This document shows, piece after piece, positions 11,447-20,855 of a DNA stretch of 64,000 nucleotides (position 1 is the first letter of the stretch; each line of letters opens with the position of its first letter). A program made the translations under genes and the position numbers. This stretch comes from Aedes albopictus (lineage: Eukaryota > Arthropoda > Insecta > Diptera > Culicidae), in NCBI RefSeq assembly GCF_035046485.1, contig NC_085137.1, positions 659,977 through 723,976 of the forward strand, given 5' to 3'. The notes under the pieces were generated by a model. It was not told the origin of the DNA, searched no databases, and was given only the letters and a program-made list of their open reading frames with translations.

Positions 11447-11849
11447 CAGGGATGGGAACACTCACTTGCAGAGAGTTACACTCACTTGCTATTTTCTCTG
11501 CTCAGAAGCGTGCAATCAAGAAACGATGTATGGACGACTTTTGCCTTGTGGTTTTTTCTAAAACTTTACCGAATAGAGTAGAGGTCGCACACGAATCCCA
11601 AAGTCGTGACAGAGTTGTTAAAGCGACTCTCCACGAGGTGAGTGTAATTTACATTCACCTCGTGGAGAGTTGCCTTTGCAGCTCCCTCACGACTTCGGTA
11701 TGCGTGTGCGACCCCTACTATATTCGGCAAAGTTTTAGACAAAACCACAATGCAAAAGTCGGCCATACATCGTTTTTTGACTGTATGCTTCTGAGCTGAG
11801 GAAATAGCAAGTGAGTGTAACTCTTTGCAAGTGAGTGTTCCCATCCTTG
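11447..11849. mobile_element. 403-bp hAT-type foldback MITE with 8-bp duplication
   Basis: The terminal repeats read CAGGGATGGGAACACTCACT at the left and CAAGGATGGGAACACTCACT when the right end is reversed. The 8-bp duplication GTATCTTG flanks it (11439-11446, 11850-11857). CA(A/G)GG termini with 8-bp duplications define hAT elements. The element is a palindrome over most of its length, centred on the perfect hairpin CTCTCCACGAGGTGAGTGTA near 11630-11670. Frames on both strands are palindrome artefacts, with no transposase. Confidence 0.9.
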
Positions 11850-12005
11850 GTATCTTGTAATACGCCTGAGATATTCGCTCACACCCCCAATTAGGCGAAA
11901 TCCCATAAGCTCTGTGATTCCCACAACACGGACTACCGTGTAATGGGAATCCGTGTACTAGGTGACCGTGTAGACGGAAGCCGTGTAGTAGGAGTCTAGA
12001 CTGTA

Positions 12006-12629
12006 CCTACGTCAATACTGGCAATTCAGAAAGACATCCACTTTTCAGTTTTCAAATGGATATCTTTCCCATTACACATAATTCTATTTAATCCTTTACA
12101 ATATTCTTTTATTTTTTCATTCATTTTTTTTTATTTTAACAAAATAGTTCAAGGTTAAAATTAACAAAATATTTTGTTTTTTTTTTGGGTTTATATTATT
12201 TTCTTTCATTTTGCTTCCTTTATTTTCAATCATCGTTTCGTGCGAATGATATTATGATGAGATTTTTCTCCAATGAACTTTTCTTCCATTTCCAGTAGGG
12301 AGGCAACCGAGACAAAAATGCAATTTTGATGAGAGCTGAATTTGAATAATCAATGAACTCCACCTCAATGTGAATGCACAATTGCACACAGCATTTGAAA
12401 TAGACTTGATCTTTGATTTTTTTAGGTCATGATAATTTGAGCAAGCTGAAAAATATTCATACCATCCCGGTTGGGTCATAGTCAGTGGTTGATGCTAGTT
12501 TATTGGCAAAGAATGAGCGTGGGATGAAAAAAAATGATAAGTACCACATTGGAAAAGTCAAAACTTTTGTAGAGATAGAATCAAAAACACGAACTTTAAG
12601 GTCGCATTCACTAAATAAATTGCATAAGC
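12006..12629. other. Unassigned AT-rich DNA
   Basis: Long T-rich runs (12100-12240) and no recognised repeat or gene. Confidence 0.5.
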
Positions 12630-12720
12630 CAGGGGTTCTCAAACTAATTTAGCTTGTGACCCACTTTTAATTGCAATAAAATTTGGCGACCCACTAGCAC
12701 CATGGCCAGCACGTATCTCC
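12630..12720 (+). mobile_element. Possible orphan hAT terminus
   Basis: CAGGGGTTCTCAAACT followed by TTGTGACCCACTT has the look of a hAT terminal repeat and its subterminal repeats. No matching inverted end or 8-bp duplication was found downstream, so this is a one-ended relic. Confidence 0.4.
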
Positions 12721-13149
12721 AAAACATGAATGATTTTCCCTATATGTAAAATAAGTTGAACCGATCAGCATGATTTTTTAATGGTTCGATCCGTATTTAG
12801 GGCTCTGTTTATAGGTACAAAAAGTTGCGAAAATCAACAACAAAAGTGAAAAAAATGTGAAAATATTAAACCTGTCATGAGTTGGGAAGAAATTCTACAC
12901 GACCACAGATAAATTAAGAATTTAAATGGAACACGTCCTTTGTTGTTGGAGGTTTAGTAATGAATTAATAAATTGTATTTAAGCTGTCACCTCATAATAC
13001 ATCCCCCTCAATAGAATAATCCAAGTTTCTCACGCAAATGTTAGTTAGGGTTCTTGGTCAAACCTTTGGCGTCTTCTGCTGTCTTACTCCTGATTGGCTG
13101 CGCGGAACTGCCTGACGCGTAAATTACGCGACGATGCAATATAGGATTT

Positions 13150-13640
13150 CTTACAAGGTTTCGATCGGTATCATATCCTTCAGGTTGTTTCATAAAAATA
13201 GCATTTTTCTAATGACCATTCAGGAAAGCGGTTTCACATCCATTCGGTGGATATGGTAATTCTTTTAGATTGCAATGGCCTGGAGAATTCGTGTAAGTGT
13301 AATCCGCGCTACCGAGGCAAACGTCTCATTGTAGTCAAAATCTTTCCGCTGTGAGTAGCATTTTGCTTAATTCAGAACCCCACTTAATCCGAAATACCCA
13401 TTTGCAGTCCACAATGCAATGCTTTTACCAGTTGGTCTTGGGACCAGGTTCCCATGTTTCTGATTATACAACGATTTCATCTTGTCGTCCTCATTCCAGA
13501 ACTGTTTGTCATCACGATTGCTCATATCATCCACGCTCCACGGCAGGTCATCAACGAAAGCCTCAGCGCTCAGATTAACTTCTTCTTCAGCTTGCAACGA
13601 CATTTTATGGTCCTTATACTAAGGTTGAATCGAAGCGGTA
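13150..13640 (-). pseudogene. copia reverse transcriptase fragment
   Basis: Translation of the minus strand gives the block NLVPRPTGKSIALW (RT N-terminus; compare the copia W-x-L-V-x-x-P-x-G-K motif), then DFDYNETFASVARITLTRIL, the copia signature DYxETFAPVARxTxxR. HRMDVKPLS and LKDMIPIET match the following 'HQMDVKTAFLNG...QPEGY' region of the family. At least three stops or frameshifts break it, and the catalytic YVDD region is absent because sequence ends at the polypurine tract. Confidence 0.85.
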
Positions 13641-13857
13641 CGCCTTGGTCGAGCTTCCGGCCCAACAACATCACTAGCATGTTCTTCTATTAACGTTCTT
13701 TAGAGTTCCTCTTCTTCAATTATCTCCACGTAATGTTTCAGTATGGACGATGAAGGCTTTTAATGAAAAACCACGTCCCGAGATATAAAAAGCTTCCTGT
13801 TTTCGACATTCCAAATGCGATAACCGTTGTTTGTGTTGTTAATCGTTATACATACTG

Positions 13858-15105
13858 CTGTAAAGCCTGTATCCGCAATAATCGGGACACAGAAGTACAA
13901 CTGTAACTCTGCAATAGATTCATTAAAATTGATGATTAACCTGGGCTTGTTAGGGGAATATCTGTAAATAAAAAGAAAATCGGGTTAAGTACGGTTCCTT
14001 TGAATTCCACTAAGAATTTGCATCCTTTGACAGATACGTATTTCGACCTCAACTGTAAGGTCGTCTTCAGTGTCTTGTACTTGACTCGACTTTCAAGTCA
14101 AGTACGAGTCTAGTACAAGACACTGAAGACGACCTTACAGTTGAGGTCGAAATACGTATCTGTCAAAGGATGCAAATTCTTAGTGGAATTCAAAGGAACC
14201 GTACTTAACCCGATTTTCTTTTTATTTATTTCATTAAAATTGCTCAAATTTGGCTTAATAACATCTTAAGATGTGTTCATTTCACCTACAAAATTTCATG
14301 AGAATCGGTGCAGTTCTTTTTGTTGTAGTAATGAATTTTGTACAGCCCCTAGTTTTGCTTGTCGGCGCTGTAACTTTTGAATTTGGCAAAGGAAATGGCT
14401 GAAATTTTGAACACAAACCTCTCAATCTACATTTGTTGCATAGGCAAAATTTCAAAAAAATCGATGCACTATCAACAATGTTATAGTCGAAACATGTATT
14501 GGGACTGAACGTAATTTTAGCCTCTCAGACAGCAATTAGTCAGCACCCTTTATTGCTTCGATTGTACTATTGAAAGTACTATACCAATAATCATCAAAAT
14601 TTGCAAGCATAAAATACATATAATCAACTACCTTCTGTGAAAATTTCATGAAAATTGGCAGAGAAATTCAAAAGTTATGGATAGGCAAACATCGCACACA
14701 AAAAACAAGAATAATTTTCACTAACACTCAATCCTATCAACTCCAGTAGCTTTCAAACCAATTAATCAAAGTTGATGAAATTTTGCAAGAAAGTGTCTCT
14801 ATAAGTATCATAACTGCTAACGAAATTTCATAATTATCAACACAGAACTTTGAACAGTAGCGGAAAGGAACCATCTATCATGCGAATGAATATTGGTCAT
14901 GATTGTACAAAATGCTTAAAACCACGTCTGTTTGTTTTTCACCCATAGTTAAAAGTAATGCATCGATTTTTATGAAATTTGGCACAAATAATAAACATAC
15001 ACCAAAGAGTTCTCAGTCAATTATTTGGCCAATTTTACCGATTCATTACAGAGCTACAGCCGTATTTCTGTGTCCCGATTATTATGGCTACAGGCTTCAT
15101 TCTCC
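13858..15105. mobile_element. Foldback element inserted in copia integrase
   Basis: The left end AAGCCTGTATCCGCAATAAT and the right end, reversed, AAGCCTGTAGCCATAATAAT start inverted arms that share CGGGACACAGAA and AACTCTG/AGCTCTG blocks for about 90 bp. The interior contains the AAATTTCA-N4-AATCGGT box twice in variant form (14291, 14639). It is interrupted by the hairpin element at 13932-14229. No clear target duplication. Confidence 0.6.
13932..14229. mobile_element. TTTGACAGATACG hairpin family, copy 1, with 13-bp duplication
   Basis: An almost perfect palindrome from about 13966 to 14229 (arms about 125 bp) with core TTTGACAGATACGTATTTCG and GTCTTCAGTGTCTTGTAC, preceded by a ~35-base unpaired head containing AACCTGGGCTTGTTAG. 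The direct repeat TTCATTAAAATTG occurs at 13919-13931 and 14230-14242. Two further copies lie at 15347 and 30322. Confidence 0.75.
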
Positions 15106-15346
15106 TCCGTTATCGCATCTCAGCCTGACAATCTTGCTTCCTTGGCTTAATACTCGATTAAATGTTAAAGTATCATGTTCTTTGAATTCTATAGAAACAG
15201 ATAAGTCATATTTGAATGCGTGTAGTCATCCGTAAATGTTACGAAGTACCACTTCTGATCTGATCATCCGTATCTGATATATCCGTATGAATTAGCTCGA
15301 GAGGTCTGTGGGATTTCGGCTTTTGCACCTCGTCAAAGGCTTTCTT

Positions 15347-15569
15347 CGTCTTCGAATGAGTGTAATCAGTTTCGTACCTTTTAATTCCGCACTATGTTGC
15401 TTATCCTTTGACAGATACGCGTATTTCGACTACCGCTTGTAATCTTCCTCAGTGTCAGTTATCCACTGGAAGATTACAAGCGGTAGTCGAAATACCCGTA
15501 TCTGTCAAAGAATAAGCAACATAGTGCGGAATTAAAAGGTACGAAACTGATTACACTCATTCGAAGAGG
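15347..15569. mobile_element. TTTGACAGATACG hairpin family, copy 2
   Basis: Palindrome with outer arms TCTTCGAATGAGTGTAATCA and core TTTGACAGATACGCGTATTT; the centre differs from copy 1 (GATTACAAGCGGTAGTCG rather than the CCTTACAGTTGAGGTCG form). It sits between the zinc domain and the integrase core of the copia relic. No unambiguous target duplication. Confidence 0.75.
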
Positions 15570-16262
15570 GTATTCTGCGTAGAGGGTTCGAAAAGTCGGT
15601 ACAAGATCATTTTCTTTGTCTGCTTATCCGCTATACAAACTCCACAAAACCGTTTATCAGTACCACTCACTTGATTCACCTTATTCTTCGCCGTGTCGAA
15701 CATCCACAGCTTACGGAGATTGGCTTCACCAACGTGTCCAAAGCGCTTCCTGTGCCAGAGCTGGAAGTCATCAGTTTTCGGCACATTGCATTCTCCTCAC
15801 GATTCCCCAGATGAACTTCCAGCTTGAACAAATATCTTCCTCTCGTGCCAGTCGCAACAACTTGATCATTCTTCTCAATCAGAACCTATCCGTTGATCAA
15901 ATTATTTTCTTGCCTTCTTGCTTCAGCATTCTAACAAAACAGCGTAGCTAGGAAACATAGTATATTACCCAGAACAGCTCTCAGTAGCTTTCCCGCAACC
16001 AGCATTTCAGCTTTCACGCTTATAGTCAGATTCGTTTCCATCTGTTATTCTCCACTGTTGGCTACAGCAATTCGAACAGTTTCTGGTAGTTTATGCAGCT
16101 CTTAAAAGTACGCTTCCAAGTTCAGCATATGGTTCGACGCCCCGGAGTCTACATGCCATTTAATCTGCTTCTCCTCTTCAGAGCTTCCAACAACTAATGT
16201 TTCTTCACCACACGTAGCCAAAAACGCAATGTCTACTTCCATACCAATATTTGCTTTGCTTC
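15570..16262 (-). pseudogene. copia protease and GAG-pre-integrase region
   Basis: Minus-strand translation shows KWHVDSGASNHML near 16130-16170, the aspartic protease active site (D-S-G) of copia elements. Downstream, FQLWHRKRFGHVGEANLRKL and a C-x2-C (FCGVCIADKQ) at 15557-15784 form the GAG-pre-integrase His-Cys domain that precedes integrase. In-frame stops separate the two. Function when intact: cleavage of the polyprotein and binding of viral-like cDNA ends. Confidence 0.85.
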
Positions 16263-16386
16263 AGGTTTCAAACTTGGATCGCGGATTGTTTGGTTTACTT
16301 TATTGATTGCGATTTGTTTCGTTCGTTGGTTACTCCTTCCATTCCGATTGTTGATGCCCTATTTTTTCCGCAGTTACAGTACTTAA

Positions 16387-16738
16387 GGCGAAACTGGAAG
16401 CATTTTCTCATTTTTACGGTTTTTGATTTTTTATTTAATAACGAAGCAATATTTTCAAAAACGGTTTTCGTGCACATGTAGAGTATGGGTCAAGGTATCT
16501 TCTGAATTTTTTTGAGGTCGAAAATGTTTTCCATTTTTGCAGAAACCATTTTTTTTGTAGAATTTTATTCAAAAATGGTTTCTACAAAAACGAAAAATAT
16601 TTTCCACTACAAAAAAAAATTCAGAAGATACCTTGATCCATACTCTACATGTGCACGAAAACCGATTTTGAAAATATTGCTTCGTTATTGAATAAAAAAT
16701 CAAAAACCAAAAAGTGAGGAAATGCTTCCAGTTTCGCC
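16387..16738. mobile_element. 352-bp palindromic MITE with TTAA duplication
   Basis: Perfect terminal repeats GGCGAAACTGGAAGCATTT and its complement flank a palindrome, bracketed by TTAA at 16383-16386 and 16739-16742. TTAA targeting points to a piggyBac-type transposase. It interrupts copia gag. Two paired minus-strand frames across it are mirror artefacts. Confidence 0.85.
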
Positions 16739-16742
16739 TTAA

Positions 16743-16862
16743 AGTTCCATTTCTTGCTCACAAACGCAGATTCAGAGCTTCCCGAAGCTTCACCCGCATT
16801 TTTGTTCGCTAACCTAGATTCCTCATCCAGCAGACGTGTTCGCACAAATCCGGTATCACAGT
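16743..16862 (-). pseudogene. copia gag fragment
   Basis: Minus-strand frame with LLDEESRLANKN and an acidic Ser/Ala-rich stretch, resembling the copia gag segment just before the zinc knuckle. It is truncated upstream at about 16862. A short gag-like continuation is expected beyond the TTAA insertion toward 16260, but only weak similarity is visible there. Confidence 0.5.
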
Positions 16863-16879
16863 ATCAAATGCCTACTTTT

Positions 16880-17124
16880 ATAGCTATAATTATGATATTG
16901 TAGAATTAGCAATAGATGTCAGGAGAAGTAGCTTTCTTTCTTGATTGTGAATAATTATATTGCCTATTGTCTATCTACTTATTGACTTCCGATTGTTTAG
17001 ATATAAATAGCCTGCACCACCTAGAATATGCCTCTTTTGTATTTCAACCGTTTAATAAAGTACATCGGTAAGTTAGCAGTGCGGTCTCGTCTCTCATTCC
17101 CTCCGTCATACAGAACAATGCCGT
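16880..17124 (+). repeat. LTR-like sequence (solo LTR candidate)
   Basis: It contains a TATA box (TATAAATAG, about 17001), a poly-A signal (AATAAAG, about 17054) roughly 50 bases later, and ends GCCGTAACA. The spacing of promoter and poly-A signal is that of an LTR on the plus strand. A matching TG-start and target duplication are not clear, so it may be truncated or an unrelated promoter. Confidence 0.4.
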
Positions 17125-18176
17125 AACACGCGTGTCGTACGAAGATGGTAATGTCAACATGAGGTAACAAATTGTATCTTACTCATCTATCTTCGCTCCG
17201 TAGCGAATCACAGATCACGTAGCGGCTTGTCGAAATGCAGGAAATGGTTCTGCATTCTAACGCCTTCACTTATCTTCATCATAAATAGCTTCCGTTACAA
17301 AAAAAAAATCTGACTTCCGAAATTTTTTCGTTGAAACACCTTTCATAGCGTATCCTGACGTATTTCAAATGACTTTCAGCGATTCGACGCCAGAGTTGCG
17401 CATTATCAGTCTTGTTAGATGACTACTGCTATTGCACCCTCGTCATTATCACTAAATATCAAAATGACAATGACAGGCAACGACTTGATATTGACCCGCA
17501 CTCTAGATCACAATCATTTCAACTGATGTGATATTTTAGTAATTATCGCCAAAACTCAAACTTTTTTGTGACCAACATGTAAAACTTGTTATTTTGTAAA
17601 AACGCATAAATATTATCTTGGTAAATCTTCATTTGGATTTTTAATCGAACTTTAAAGATGGCCTATCAGTGATATCCCTACACCATCACAGTCATTCCAG
17701 TTCTGATGGAACAAGGAAAGTGATGGTGACTCAATAGGGGACTGCATGAAAATCTTTCCTTCTCTTTCACTCTTACAGAAATTTTGTAAACAACAAGGCC
17801 AAGAAACGTCAAAATCCCATATAAAATCAAAACAATGCAGTGCCCTATAGAGCACACGCTGACTATAATCGCAGTCGGCCTATCAAAATCAGCGATTTGC
17901 TTATCATTGACAGTGACAGAGTGCAACTCTGTTCGACGCACGATGACCGACCTGCACTCCCGATTCCTCTGGAACCATTATTCTTCACGTCTAGTATCGA
18001 TTACCAAAAATTTTGCAAACGGTTCTTCCTCAATTGATAATTGCATGCACATTATCACTGAAACTTGAACCTGAAACTCTTCAACTTAGTGTTCTTTTAG
18101 CACCTCCACATTTATAAATTGAAGGGCTTTCTTTACCTGCCATTACATGAATTTGTATATTATGAGGCAAGAACAG
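17125..18176. other. Unassigned DNA
   Basis: No repeat structure. Overlapping frames on both strands at 17650-18070 are open but unrecognised; I do not call a gene. Confidence 0.5.
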
Positions 18177-18186
18177 TGATACACTA

Positions 18187-18971
18187 CCCGAGCAAAGGCG
18201 GATAACAAAGTGATATCTCTTTGATAATAAACTGTGTTATCGGTGTTATCATTTTGTTATTTTTGTTATCATCTTTTTCAATTGATGATAACCAGATGAT
18301 AACCAATTTAGTTATCGATCGTTTTGGTATATCGAGATAACCTAAAAATACTAAATGATAACAAAATATGTTATCTGTTTCCAAACGCATATTTCAAAGC
18401 TTTCCCAAAACTGAGAGTCTGATGAACCTCGAATCTAAAAATAGATTCCGCTTTCCACCTTCAATGCGACTGCAGTACGAAAGCGTAGCCTTTTATTACT
18501 CTCACTCTCAATGAGTCCCGTTGGTATAGGGGCTATCGGCCGACAATCACTCGATCAGGGTTCGAGACCCGCCTGGGCGCAATAGTTGAAAACATTGGTT
18601 GTAAATTATAAGAAACTTTTTTCAATAGGTGGCAATGTCGGTAAAGTAGATTGTTTTTCTATTTTGGTCGATAAAATAGCACTGAATGATAACTAATTGA
18701 TAACAAAACCAGTTATCAATCAGCTGTATTTTTTCATGTTGATAACTAAATATAATGTTGAACAAAATATTGTATAACACAATTAGTTATCAACTTGAAC
18801 TCAATGATAACTTAACTTCTTATCATTTTTGTATTCGAGAAGTAAATATGAGTTATCATTTTTGTTATGTTGGCTCTTAATTCAACCTAAATGATAACAA
18901 ACTCAATTATCAAACGAATGATAACCAGGTAACAGAACTTGTTATCATTTTGTTATCCGCCTTTGCTGGGG
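18187..18971. mobile_element. CCCGAGCA foldback element, GATAAC-rich, 785 bp
   Basis: The left end CCCGAGCAAAGGCGGATAAC pairs with the right end reading (reversed) CCCCAGCAAAGGCGGATAAC. TA flanks both sides (18185-18186, 18972-18973). Both arms are packed with GATAAC/GTTATC words. The spacer holds a tRNA-like segment (18513-18580). The flanking target is itself palindromic (TGATACAC-TA / TA-GTGTATCA). No transposase. Confidence 0.8.
18513..18580 (+). other. tRNA-like segment in the spacer of the GATAAC foldback
   Basis: Box B-like GGGTTCGAGACCC at 18558-18570 matches the Pol III consensus closely. A box A-like TTGGTATAGGGG at 18521-18532 is at tRNA spacing. Acceptor and anticodon stems do not close, so it is not a functional tRNA. 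Different tRNA ancestry from the one at 8767. Confidence 0.5.
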
Positions 18972-18981
18972 TAGTGTATCA

Positions 18982-20082
18982 AGATCTATACAGTCTATCA
19001 AGTTCCTCTTTTTCAGCAAAATCTTCATCCAAACATCCAGAAGTCAATGTTGGTTCCGTTGAAGAACCACTTCTTTTCTTCACCGTGCCTCTTGGATTTT
19101 CCGTTTAAATGAAAATGTCTCCAGACTGCTTCCAGAACTTCCGATCAGCTTCAACGATCATATTTAGCAATATGGTGAGTGACTGGGTCACATAACCTGA
19201 TAAGCAGGGAGTTATGTTATTCACAAGCGAATAATCTGATTGCCGCAAGTTTCTGAACTTTCTTTGAACCCATCAATCTGCACTGTGGACCTGACGTTTT
19301 TCATATTTGTATGATATCTTCGCTGATTCTGCAAATAATAATATTGTCAAGAAACCATCAGAACACATTCTGATATTTCCAGGATGATTTTGACAAAACA
19401 TATCCCTTTCGAGATGGAGCACAAAAAAGTGAAATCTCCATAGAAAATGCTAAACTTTGGCTCTCCAATACTCTTAGAGCTTTTAACAAAACAACTGTTC
19501 GCTGCAACAGCCTCTCGTACGGAACACCCTGTAGCGAGTCAACGTGAACCACTACCTAGACCCAACGAACTGTCATCGACCGACGGTCGATGGTCGGTAC
19601 CGTGATGAATGAGGGTCGACGATGACAAACGAAATTAAAGTCAAAGTAATTCGTAATTGTGAATTGGAAAATCTTGTTTTGCTATATAGTGGATTATTGT
19701 GAATTATCAAGGTAGCCTTATTAGAGTTTAATAGAGTGTAGATGTTATTTCAATCATGTCTTCATTTGTAGTATTAAGAATACAGTTTGAATTTCTCTGT
19801 ACGAATTGATTGTGAGTGAACTATAAGACTAAAATGTAAGTCAATACCTCCGAAATATCTCTTCGCAACACAACACTTTTTCTTCCACGTTTGGAAGAAC
19901 TACTCTTTATCTTTTGATTTCTAACTTTGCCAACCTTGGAAAATCGAAAATAAAAAAAATGGACAGATAAAACTTTTCCATGTTTTCAGATTTGTTTACA
20001 TTTTTGTGGCAAATCTAGCATGCAACATAAACTAACGAATGCTTGTACACATACAAGTATAAGTGATGGCTCAATTATTAAA
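18982..20082. other. Unassigned DNA
   Basis: No repeat structure recognised. A local CGACCGACGGTCGATGGTCG cluster near 19577 forms a small hairpin. No supported gene. Confidence 0.5.
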
Positions 20083-20088
20083 TTTATT
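20083..20088 (-). promoter_or_regulatory. Possible poly-A signal for the peptide gene
   Basis: AATAAA on the minus strand, about 180 bases past the proposed stop codon at 20269. AT-rich surroundings make chance occurrence easy. Confidence 0.25.
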
Positions 20089-20268
20089 TACATCACATAA
20101 AACAATGATAAAACAGATGAAACAATATGTAAAACTGTTTTTGATCAACAGCACAATTGTGATGGTTCGTCACGAAAGGGATATCAAGCAATTGATTAAA
20201 ACTGTTTAGTTTTAATGAAAAATATTCACAAGTTTTGTAGAAAATGTAGGTACATTCAAATGAAAATG

Positions 20269-20634
20269 CTATGGTCTGCCGCGTTGTGAATCACCGAATC
20301 CTCCATGGCCTCCTTTCGTAGGGTGGCTGGGGGGCTTGGGATGGCCACCGCTGAGGAAAATGCGGTGATTGCAAAATCAAAATTCTATTTTTCAGTTAAA
20401 TTGTAAGTAAAGTCACAATTTCTGTAAATGTGATCAAGTTGAAAACATCACATAATTGAAGAAACGCGCCTAAAATTGTGCATCGCTTTTCTTAAGAAAC
20501 CTTGTATTCAGATCGTACCTCTTATTGATCTCTGGAGCAAAAACTTACATTTGCAGCAATGTCGATGGAACGGGTGGCTCTGCGAAGGGTGCAGAGCGAT
20601 TTTTTTTAACAGAGCTTCGAACATGGAACGATAC
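20269..20634 (-). CDS. Candidate small secreted Gly/Pro/His-rich peptide, two 3' exons
   Basis: Proposed minus-strand model: exon 20634-20549, intron 20548-20351, terminal exon 20350-20269. The acceptor before the first exon is a pyrimidine-rich tract ending TTCTGCTTCTGTAG. The donor is AAT|GTAAGT, a strong match; the second acceptor is ATTTTCCTCAG. Phases agree (86 nt, phase 2, then 82 nt with TAG). The first exon encodes a basic stretch (VKKNR) then SAPFAEPPVPS. The last encodes a 26-residue tail of GGHPKPPSHP, then TKGGHGGFGD and RGRP. Gly-His-Pro-rich tails after a dibasic site are typical of insect antimicrobial or cuticular peptides. The start codon and signal peptide are not found: the hydrophobic ORF upstream (MFAIVLLLPF, about 20837) is in another frame and adjoins a foldback element. 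It could be a pseudogene or chance. Confidence 0.35.
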
Positions 20635-20855
20635 CTACAGAAGCAGAAACAGTAGCCTTTCCTCTTTCTAGAGAAACAAACTTTTGTTATTCCCAAGAAA
20701 CATGAAAGTTCTTCCACAAGCTCAACACATATCACAACGGCTTCGTTTTGCAGGCTGAAATATGTCGGGATAAAGACGGGAGCCTCTTGAGGGACAGACG
20801 TAAAGCAATTGAAAGGTAGAAGTAGCACTATGGCAAACATTTGAATAGCGAAGAG

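Larger units (their letters stand above)
5908..12003. mobile_element. 6.1-kb satellite-armed foldback element with TA target-site duplication
   Basis: The outer ends are inverted copies: CAGTCTAGACTCCTACTACA at 5908 and the complement of the same word ending at 12003. TA flanks both ends (5906-5907 and 12004-12005). Inside each end comes a ~400-bp subterminal region containing AGCTTATGGGATTTCGCC and GTAGATCTATTCTAATAC, then a tandem array of 143-bp units in inverted orientation, then a central 1.6-kb spacer. The architecture (long inverted arms made of tandem subunits plus a loop) resembles Drosophila FB elements, but FB makes longer duplications. No intact transposase is visible in the spacer, so the element is presumably moved in trans. 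Two 4-bp-duplication MITEs and one hAT-like MITE are nested in it and are therefore younger. A diverged relative lies at 47520-48335. Confidence 0.85.
9739..12003 (-). repeat. Right arm of the foldback: inverted, more diverged 143-bp satellite units
   Basis: Reverse complement of the left-arm unit, recognised by AACTTTGCCGAAGAC, CTTTTCTATCTGCT and ACTAGCGCCACCTAGCGGCG at about 143-bp spacing, roughly nine or ten units, then the inverted subterminal segment. Units here differ from each other far more than units in the left arm. Confidence 0.85.
13735..15350 (-). pseudogene. copia integrase, split by a foldback insertion
   Basis: The upstream half (15350 down to 15106, minus) reads EIPQTSRA, WYFVTFTDDYTHS and DAITEE, i.e. 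the copia integrase core around the second catalytic Asp (TDDYT) and the run-up to the CDNGGEY block. The downstream half (13857-13735) reads GxSKTGSFLYLGTWFF in one frame and a 'W(N)VENRKLFISRDVVF' pattern after a one-base shift, the family's C-terminal 'SRDVVFDE' motif. The two halves are separated by the palindromic element at 13858-15105. Confidence 0.75.
13000..16862 (-). mobile_element. Ty1/copia retrotransposon relic, fragmented by nested elements
   Basis: Reading the minus strand from 16862 downward gives the copia order: gag, protease, GAG-pre-integrase zinc domain, integrase core, integrase C-terminus, reverse transcriptase. A polypurine tract (ATTGAGGGGGATG) at 13000-13012 is followed by TG, the expected start of a 3' LTR extending below 13000. 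RNase H is missing and reverse transcriptase is cut short. Stops and frameshifts occur throughout. Insertions at 16387-16738, 15347-15569 and 13858-15105 (itself carrying 13932-14229) split the coding region. No intact 5' LTR is seen; the gag end abuts an LTR-like sequence on the other strand. Confidence 0.85.

Noticed and set aside
11419..11844. Overlapping ORFs on both strands
   Set aside because: They mirror each other because the region is a palindromic hAT MITE.
18513..18580. Functional tRNA gene
   Set aside because: Box B is good but the cloverleaf cannot be formed.
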